From: Massilia phyllostachyos
GTDB lineage: Bacteria > Pseudomonadota > Gammaproteobacteria > Burkholderiales > Burkholderiaceae_D
Direction of reading: 5' to 3'
Length of the DNA: 64,000 nt
NCBI RefSeq assembly: GCF_021044825.1
Contig: NZ_JAJNOC010000001.1
Span: forward strand, 186,001-250,000
Below the pieces are notes generated by a model. It saw nothing but the letters and a program-made list of their open reading frames with translations, was not told where the DNA came from and did no database searches. The translations under genes and the position numbers were made by a program. How positions within the stretch are numbered: the stretch's first letter is position 1; each line of letters opens with the position of its first letter. This document shows positions 57,898-64,000 of this stretch, one piece after another.

Positions 57898-59279
57898 TCA
57901 GACCAGCCCCAGCCCGACCTCCACCACCGTGCCCTGGCCGTCCGCCTTCGGCCTGATCGCGATGGTCCCGCCGTGCTGGTCGACGATCTCCTTGACGATG
58001 GCGAGCCCAAGACCGAAGCCGTCGCGGGTCGTGCCCTGCAGGCGGTAGTAGGGGGTGAACAGGCGCGCCACCTGCTGCGCCGGGATCGGGGCGCCGTCGT
58101 TCGAGACCGTCAGCAGCGCGCGGTTGCCCTGTCGCGCCAGCGTCACCTGGACGTCGCCGTGCGGCGTGCCGTGGACAGAGGCGTTATCGATCAGGTTCTG
58201 CAGCATGCGCCGCAGCTGGATGCCATTGCCGCGCACCCGGCAATCCTCGAGCGCCTCCAGCCCGATGCTCTGTCCGCGCCGGTCGATCAGCGGTTCGGTG
58301 GCGCCGATCACCTCGCAGCAGACTTCCAGCAGTGACAGCGTTTCCTGCGGCGCGGCATCGCCGCCGGAGCTGAGGCGGCTGAATGTCAGCAATTGCTCGG
58401 CCAGGCGGCTGGTGCGACGCGCGCCTGCCAGCGCCGACTCGATCGATCGGCAGCGCTGGGACTCGTCGGCGGCGCGCTGGGCGTTCTCCAGGTGCAGCTG
58501 GACCGCCGCGATCGGGGTGCGAATCTCGTGGGCGGCGGCGTCCAGGAAGCGCTGTTCGCGTTCCATGGCGGCGCGGGTGCGGTCCATCAGTTCGTTCAGT
58601 TCCGTCACGATCGGCATCAGCTCGACCGGCGCGACCGGCAGCGCGATCGGGTCGAGCGACTCCGGCTTGCGCGCGGCGATCAGGTCGGCCAGCTTCGACA
58701 GCGGCCGCAGGCCGCGCAGGATCAGGAAGTTGATCAGCGCCAGCAGCAACAGGCCGCCCAGCGCCAGCGGCGCCAGGATCGACATGCCGATGCCTTCGGC
58801 CAGCTCGCCGCGCACCTCTTCCTTCTCGGCCGTCATGATCCAGACGTTCCCGGAGCGCAGCACGAAGACTTCCCAGGTGACGCCGCCGATGACCTGCTCG
58901 GAAAAGCCGGGCTGCGGCGGCGCCAGCGCATGCATGGGCGCCGCCGCCGACTTCACCAGCAGGCGTCCGTCGCGCCATGCCTGGAAGGCGATCTTGGTTT
59001 CGTAGCGGTGGCCGAACACTTCAGGGAGATCGCTGGTGCTGGTTTCCAGCTCGCGCGGCAGCGTGATCACGATCGGGCTGCTGACCGTGGCCGAGGCAAG
59101 CTGATGCGCCGTCAACGCCTCCAGCACCCGCGCCGACGTCGCCAGGCGGGCGCTGAACAACTCGGTCGACTCGTGGCGCGCCACCCAGTGCGCGCCGAAG
59201 CCGATGCCGGCGAAGATCAGCAGGATGCCGGCCAGGCTGGCCAGCACCAGGCGCCGCCGCCCCGAGTACAGGCGCGGGC

Positions 59280-59283
<4 letters not shown>
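57898..59283 (-). CDS. Two-component sensor histidine kinase (QseC/TctE-like)
   Basis: The 461-residue protein has an N-terminal membrane helix, a periplasmic sensor of about 130 residues, a second helix (about 170-190), a HAMP-like linker, and the catalytic core: H-box AAAHEIRTPIAAVQLHLE (about residue 245), N-box NLIDNASVHG and G2 FGLGLAIV. It should phosphorylate the response regulator encoded just upstream, with which it overlaps by 4 bases. It is the last gene of a seven-gene minus-strand run from the right edge. The sensed signal is unknown. Confidence 0.92.
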
Positions 59284-59945
<662 letters not shown>

Positions 59946-59960
59946 TGCTTGCTCCCCTGC

Positions 59961-60602
59961 TTATTTTCGCTTGGCCGCGATCTGTTCCAGCAGCTTGCCG
60001 ATCTCGCCGCGCCGGCCTTCGTCGGCCAGCTTGCGGCCCGGGCGTGCCGGCGCCTGCAGCGCCTTGCGCAGCGCGCGTTCGGCGCCGTCGACGTCGCCCT
60101 TGCGCAACAGGTAGTCGCCATAGAAGAAGTTCGGGTCGATGCCGTCCGGGTTGATCGCCAGGCCGCGCCTGAGGTTCTCGAGCGCCTTCTTGTCGTCGCC
60201 GAAGCCGATCGGCCAGCCCGGCACCTGATAATACAACGAGCCGAGGCTGGTGTAGGCCGAGCCGGACAGCGCGTTTGAATCGAGCGTGATCGCCTGCTCC
60301 AGGTTCTTCTTCGCGTTCTTCACGTGCGACAGCGCGCCCAGGCCGCCCTTGGCGCCGGCATAGCTCGATTCGATGATCGCGTACCAGATCAGGACGTCGG
60401 CACTGTTCGGGTGCTGGGCGGCCACCTGGCGCGCCTGTTCGGTCAGGCGTTCGAAGCCCGCCTCCTGCTGGGCGGCCGGGACCTGGTACTTGACCTGTTC
60501 CCAGGCGCCCTGCAGGCGCGCGACCTCGTCGGGCACTGCGGCAGCCGCCGACAGCGCAACGGCGGCCATCAGGCCGGCCAGGAATCGGGTAAAGAAAGTC
60601 AT
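59961..60602 (-). CDS. Secreted TPR protein (TatT-like)
   Basis: The 213-residue protein has a signal peptide (MTFFTRFLAGLMAAVALSAAAA) and then helical TPR-like repeats (about residues 40-200; NAKKNLEQAITLDSNALSGSA and KKALENLRRGLAINPD are the clearest). It resembles the TRAP-associated TatT component, but no TRAP transporter is present. AAGGAG before the ATG at 60602 is a strong ribosome binding site. It sits 10 bases after the SDR gene and 15 before the response regulator in the same run, so a periplasmic partner for the cluster product is possible. Confidence 0.75.
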   Translation of the reverse strand: MTFFTRFLAGLMAAVALSAAAAVPDEVARLQGAWEQVKYQVPAAQQEAGFERLTEQARQVAAQHPNSADVLIWYAIIESSYAGAKGGLGALSHVKNAKKNLEQAITLDSNALSGSAYTSLGSLYYQVPGWPIGFGDDKKALENLRRGLAINPDGIDPNFFYGDYLLRKGDVDGAERALRKALQAPARPGRKLADEGRRGEIGKLLEQIAAKRK

Positions 60603-60612
60603 GACGGTCTCC

Positions 60613-61401
60613 TTATGTCGGAAGGTGCTTGCGGATCACCGCGAGCTGTTTGCGGATGGCGCCGTCCGGGAGGCCGGGCAGCAGCTTGTTGACCAGCACG
60701 AAGAAGCGCTCCTGGCCGCCCAGGGTACGCTGCCAGGCGCGCGTGCCGAGGAAGTCCATGAAGGCGGCGGCCACCGCCTCGGGGCTGTCCTCCGCAGTGC
60801 GCAGCTCGCGGTTCATGGCGTCCACCGCAGTGCTGTTGATCGGGGTGCGGGTGGCGCGCGGCGCGAAGTGGCGCACCGCGACGCTGGTGTCGGACAGCTC
60901 GCGCCGCAGCGCCTGCGAGAAGCCGGCCAGGCCGGCCTTGCTGGCGCCGTAGGCGGCGAAGCCGGGAAAGCCGAGCATGCCGAACACCGAGCCGATGTTG
61001 ACGATCTGCGCCGCCTGCGCTTCCTTCAGCAGCGGGATCAGGCGGCGCGTCAGCAGCATCGGCGCCAGCAGGTTGGTGTCGAGCATGGCGCGGATCTGCG
61101 CCGGCGACTGGGTCTCGAAGGCGTGGAAGTCGCTGACGCCGGCATTGTTGACCAGCAGGTCGATGCCGCCGGCGGCGCGCGCCGCCGCCTCGATCTCCAC
61201 CAGGGTGCGGTCGTCGAGCAGGTCGCCGCAGACGATCCGGCACGGCACGCCCAGGCCCGCGGCCAGCGCCGCGAGCGGCTCGGCGCGGCGTCCGACCAGC
61301 ACCAGCGCCGCGGCCCGCGGCGCCAGCGCGCGCGCGATGGCCGCGCCGATGCCGCCGCCGGCGCCGGTGATCACGGCGCGATAGCCCTGCGCGGCGGCCA
61401 T
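60613..61401 (-). CDS. SDR-family NAD(P)-dependent oxidoreductase in the hemolysin-like cluster
   Basis: The 262-residue protein is a short-chain dehydrogenase with TGAGGGIGAAIA (cofactor), LLVNNAG, catalytic Ser in NIGSVFG and YGASK (Tyr and Lys). It overlaps the iron-enzyme gene upstream by ATGA. In this cluster it probably reduces or oxidises a fatty-acyl or amino-derived intermediate (inference). The substrate is unknown. Confidence 0.88.
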   Translation of the reverse strand: MAAAQGYRAVITGAGGGIGAAIARALAPRAAALVLVGRRAEPLAALAAGLGVPCRIVCGDLLDDRTLVEIEAAARAAGGIDLLVNNAGVSDFHAFETQSPAQIRAMLDTNLLAPMLLTRRLIPLLKEAQAAQIVNIGSVFGMLGFPGFAAYGASKAGLAGFSQALRRELSDTSVAVRHFAPRATRTPINSTAVDAMNRELRTAEDSPEAVAAAFMDFLGTRAWQRTLGGQERFFVLVNKLLPGLPDGAIRKQLAVIRKHLPT

Positions 61402-62075
61402 CAGGCGGCGTCCCCGAACAGGGCGTCGCCGCGCGGCAGGCTGCGGAACACGTTGCCGTACAGGCCGTACATCATGCGCGCCATATGGGTCACGGCCTCG
61501 CGGTCGCGCTGCTCGTCGAGGCGGTTCACCAGGGCTTCGAAGAAGGCTACATGCTCCAGGTCCAGGCTGCCGTGCGAACTGAGGTAGCTGAACGCTTCCG
61601 GCGGCAGGCCGAGCGCGCCGCGCATGGTGTCGGCGGCGTGGGTGGCGAGCGCGGTGCTGGTCCCTTCCAGCACGTGCACCATGCCGAAGAAGGCCACCGG
61701 GTTATGGCGGTCGACCTGGTGGTAGGCGTACGCCACCATCAGTTCGGTGCTGGGGTGCGGGCGCGAGCGGCGCACCGCCTCGGCGTCGCCGCCGCAGGCC
61801 GCGATGTCGTTCAGGATCCATTCCTGGTGGCCGATCTCTTCCTCGATGTAGTCGGCGATCGACTGGCGCAGCCACTCGCGGCGCTCGTCCAGGCGGCTGC
61901 CGCAGGCCATCATCAGGGGCACGGTATGCTTGACGTGATGATAGGCCTGGCTCAGGAACGCGATGTACTGCGGCGTGGTCACGTTGCCCTGCAGGGCGTC
62001 CTGGATGATGGGGATGGAAAACAGCTGCTGCCGTTCCTGCTCGGTGTCTGCCTTGAGCTGGTCGAAAAAGGTCAC
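61401..62075 (-). CDS. Heme-oxygenase-like iron enzyme (HDO/iron-containing redox family)
   Basis: The 224-residue, all-helical protein belongs to the TenA/heme-oxygenase-like superfamily with likely metal ligands in EEEIGHQEWILND, FFGMVHVLEGTS and LDLEHVAFFE. Relatives include the non-heme iron oxidases such as UndA and CADD. The start is GTG at 62075, in a GTGA overlap with the ligase gene. Its stop overlaps the SDR start by ATGA. It probably oxidises an activated acyl or amino substrate, which is inference from fold and context. Confidence 0.82.
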   Translation of the reverse strand: MTFFDQLKADTEQERQQLFSIPIIQDALQGNVTTPQYIAFLSQAYHHVKHTVPLMMACGSRLDERREWLRQSIADYIEEEIGHQEWILNDIAACGGDAEAVRRSRPHPSTELMVAYAYHQVDRHNPVAFFGMVHVLEGTSTALATHAADTMRGALGLPPEAFSYLSSHGSLDLEHVAFFEALVNRLDEQRDREAVTHMARMMYGLYGNVFRSLPRGDALFGDAA

Positions 62076-63565
62076 GATGCGTGCTCCGTCTGGTCGAAAA
62101 GGGTGGCGATGCGGTCCGCGTACTGCTGCTGGATGAGCGGACGGCGCGGGCGGCCGTTGGCGGTGGCCAGGCCGTTGGCCGGGGTGAAGGGGGCGGCCGG
62201 CGCCCAGCGCCGCACCTGCGCGTAGTCCGGCAGTTCGCGGTTGGCCAGGTCGACCGCCTGTTGCAGCTGGGCCGCGGTGAGGTCGGCGCGCGCCGGCACC
62301 AGGAGCGCGCCGAGCCAGGGCTGGCCCTCGCCCACCACCAGCGCCTGCGCCACCAGGCCGGTGCCGAGCAGCGCCGACTCCGGCCACTCGGGCGACACGT
62401 TGCGGCCATAGCCGGTGATCAGGATGTCCTTCTTGCGGCCATCGATATGCAGGTAGCCGTCCTGGTCGAGGTGGCCGAGGTCGCCGGTGGCGAGCCAGCC
62501 GCCGCCCGCGCGCGGCTGCCCGAGGTAGTGGGCGGCGGGGCAGCGCACCTCGATCTCGCCGTCCTGGGCGATGCGCAGCGCGCGGTGCGCCAGCGGGCGG
62601 CCGACGCTGCCGTCGCGCAGCGCGCCCGGCAGGTTCAGCGCCACCACCGAGCAGCACTCGGACAGGCCGTAGCCCTCGAACACCGGGATGCCGCGCTCGC
62701 GCGCGGTGGCCAGGATGCGCGCCGGCGTGCGCGCGCCGCCGACGGCGACGAAGCGCAGGCTGGCCAGGCGCGGGTCGCCCGGCGCGGCGGCGGCCACCAG
62801 GGCGGCCAGCATCTGCGGCAGCAGGATCACGCTGCCGGCCTGGTAGCGCGCGATCGCATCCAGGCAGCGCTGCGGATCGAAGCCGCTGGCGCCGCTCAGG
62901 CCGACCTCGGCCAGCGGCGGGCAGATCGTGGTGGCGCCGCTCAGCAGGGCGGTGTAGGGGCCGGCGATGTTTTCCAGCAGGACCGCGAAGGGCAGCAGGC
63001 ACAGGTGGCGTTCGATGCCCAGCGCGCCGAGTCCCTGGTGCAGGGCGCGCGCCACCTCCCATTGCTGGGCGCTGCCGAGGCATACGCCTTTCGGGGCCGC
63101 CGTGGTCCCGGAGGTGAAGGTGATCTTCTGCACGCCGTCCAGTTCCGCCGCAACGGCGGTGGAGGCGGCTGCGGGGCGCTGGCACAGCACCAGCGGGCCG
63201 CCGCAATCGATCAGCTCCGTGAAGCCGAGGGCGGCGCCCTGGAGCGGGTCGGCGCAGAACAGGGCCTGGGCGCCGCTGGCCTGGATCACGTGCTGCCACT
63301 GGGCCGGCGTGAAGAACAGCGGCAGCGGCACCAGGGTCAGGCCGGCGCGCTGGGTGGCCAGGTCGACCGCCAGCCATTCCGGGCTGTTGTCGGCCAGGAT
63401 CGCGACCGGCGCGCCCGGCCGGCTGCGCAGCGCCAGCGCGGTGCGCAGGCGGGCGATGCGCTCGTCCAGCGCTGCGTGATCGAGATCGTGGACGCCGTCG
63501 GACAGCAGGGCGCGGCCGGCGGGGAAACGGTCGAAGGGGATGTCAGGAAAGCTGGTCGTGGCCAT
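62072..63565 (-). CDS. AMP-dependent acyl/aryl ligase with altered A10 motif
   Basis: The 497-residue protein has the adenylating-enzyme core: A3 TFTSGTTAAPKG (residues 149-160), A5 GYGLSE (298-303), A7 TGD (360-362) and A8 GRKKD (376-380). At the A10 position, where a catalytic Lys is expected after a conserved Gly, it reads NGRPRR, putting Arg472 in place of Lys. It would activate a carboxylic acid as an adenylate or CoA ester. It overlaps the hemolysin-like gene by 23 bases and the iron-enzyme gene by 4, so all three are coupled. Confidence 0.85.
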   Translation of the reverse strand: MATTSFPDIPFDRFPAGRALLSDGVHDLDHAALDERIARLRTALALRSRPGAPVAILADNSPEWLAVDLATQRAGLTLVPLPLFFTPAQWQHVIQASGAQALFCADPLQGAALGFTELIDCGGPLVLCQRPAAASTAVAAELDGVQKITFTSGTTAAPKGVCLGSAQQWEVARALHQGLGALGIERHLCLLPFAVLLENIAGPYTALLSGATTICPPLAEVGLSGASGFDPQRCLDAIARYQAGSVILLPQMLAALVAAAAPGDPRLASLRFVAVGGARTPARILATARERGIPVFEGYGLSECCSVVALNLPGALRDGSVGRPLAHRALRIAQDGEIEVRCPAAHYLGQPRAGGGWLATGDLGHLDQDGYLHIDGRKKDILITGYGRNVSPEWPESALLGTGLVAQALVVGEGQPWLGALLVPARADLTAAQLQQAVDLANRELPDYAQVRRWAPAAPFTPANGLATANGRPRRPLIQQQYADRIATLFDQTEHAS

Positions 63566-64000
63566 AGGAGATGTCGCCGAACATGACGTGGGGGTGGGTG
63601 TGGTAATAGCTGCCCCAGTGGCGCCCGCCGTCGGGCAGGCGCGCCGGGTCGGCCGGCGCCAGCAGCTGCGGCTGGAGGCGCAGGCGGCCGAAGGAATTCA
63701 GCAGGCTCGGGGTGGCGGTGAAGGCGACCCAGCGCAGGCCGAGGTTGTACAACAGGTGGGTGGTGCGCACGATCAGGGCGCGCGCCGCGCCGGCGTGGGC
63801 GGCGGCCAGGTTGCCGACTTCGACGATGCCGGCGCGTTCGACGGCCTGCCCGGTGCGCGCGGCGATTTCCTGCTCCAGCGGCGCGTCCAGGTACTGCTCG
63901 AGGAAGGTCGGACCACAGGCCGCCAGCGTGTAGCCGAGCGCCGCGATCCATTCGCCGCCGGCGCCGCGGATGCCGATCAGGGTGTCGCTGAAGTGCTCCA
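63543..64000 (-). CDS. Thermostable-hemolysin family protein, C-terminal part (5' end outside window)
   Basis: The frame runs to the right edge, so the first part is missing. The visible 151 residues contain the family marks CGPTFLEQYLD, GIVEVGNLAAAHAG and RWVAFTATPSLLNSF. Despite the name, the family resembles GNAT/LuxI-type acyl-transferases that make acyl-homoserine lactones. With the ligase, iron enzyme and SDR it could make an acylated signal or metabolite (inference). It overlaps the ligase start by 23 bases. Confidence 0.85.
   Translation of the reverse strand, partial: EHFSDTLIGIRGAGGEWIAALGYTLAACGPTFLEQYLDAPLEQEIAARTGQAVERAGIVEVGNLAAAHAGAARALIVRTTHLLYNLGLRWVAFTATPSLLNSFGRLRLQPQLLAPADPARLPDGGRHWGSYYHTHPHVMFGDISYGHDQLS

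Noticed and set aside
61401..63377. Apparent 658-residue fusion ending in the iron enzyme
   Set aside because: The first two thirds are an out-of-frame reading of the ligase gene; the real iron enzyme starts at the GTG at 62075.
63543..64000. Reading the thermostable-hemolysin family gene as a true cytolysin
   Set aside because: The family name is historical; its sequence pattern is closer to acyltransferases, and there is no sign of a pore-forming toxin.

Overview
The window looks like chromosomal DNA of a high-GC betaproteobacterium, most likely Oxalobacteraceae close to Massilia. This rests on the gene order hemH-grpE-dnaK-dnaJ, the nadK-recN pair, a PEP-CTERM secreted protein, E. coli-like LexA boxes, a sigma32-type heat-shock promoter and the strong G/C third-position bias. 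The genus is inferred from gene content, not from a marker gene. No phage, insertion sequence or CRISPR array is visible.

Layout. 1-4.7 kb: end of a sensor kinase, a receiver-PAS-GGDEF-EAL cyclic-di-GMP protein and a Sel1-repeat protein, all tightly packed. 4.8-7.6 kb: secreted M16 zinc protease. 7.7-8.8 kb: toxin-antitoxin-like pair whose PIN-domain toxin carries a frameshift. 8.9-11.6 kb: a LexA box followed by a coupled radical-SAM / UdgX uracil-DNA-glycosylase operon. 11.7-15 kb: TraB/GumN-like protein, PEP-CTERM protein, tRNA-Gly(CCC) and an MNT/HEPN pair. 15.1-23.7 kb: aldo/keto reductase, M14-type deacylase, trmB, sugar permease, recQ, uppP and small unknown genes. 23.8-27.7 kb: an accessory patch with a predicted PDDEXK nuclease, unknown genes, an SDR and a TetR regulator. 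27.8-35 kb: pcm, rhodanese, tolC-like gene, glf, ribB under an FMN riboswitch, gloA and osmC. 35-46.3 kb: nadK-recN behind a second LexA box, a NYN-domain gene, ohr, hemH, the grpE/dnaK/dnaJ heat-shock genes, carbonic anhydrase and a MazG-like gene. 46.3-56.4 kb: chemoreceptor, a polyamine/GABA catabolic group (gabD, puuD-like, puuA-like, aminotransferase, SSS transporter) and a beta/gamma-crystallin protein. 56.5-57.9 kb: an Imm21-like orphan and a small membrane protein.

57.9-64 kb is the most unusual segment. Seven minus-strand genes, mostly overlapping or nearly so, run in from the right edge: a 'thermostable hemolysin' (autoinducer-synthase-like acyltransferase fold), an AMP-dependent ligase with a changed A10 lysine, a heme-oxygenase-like iron enzyme, a short-chain dehydrogenase, a TPR protein, a response regulator and a histidine kinase. 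The set looks like a small-molecule biosynthesis operon carrying its own two-component system. Its product is unknown to me.

Two circuits can be read directly from the DNA. The SOS response probably controls radical SAM-udgX and nadK-recN through CTGT-N8-ACAG boxes. Sigma32 probably controls grpE and perhaps dnaK.
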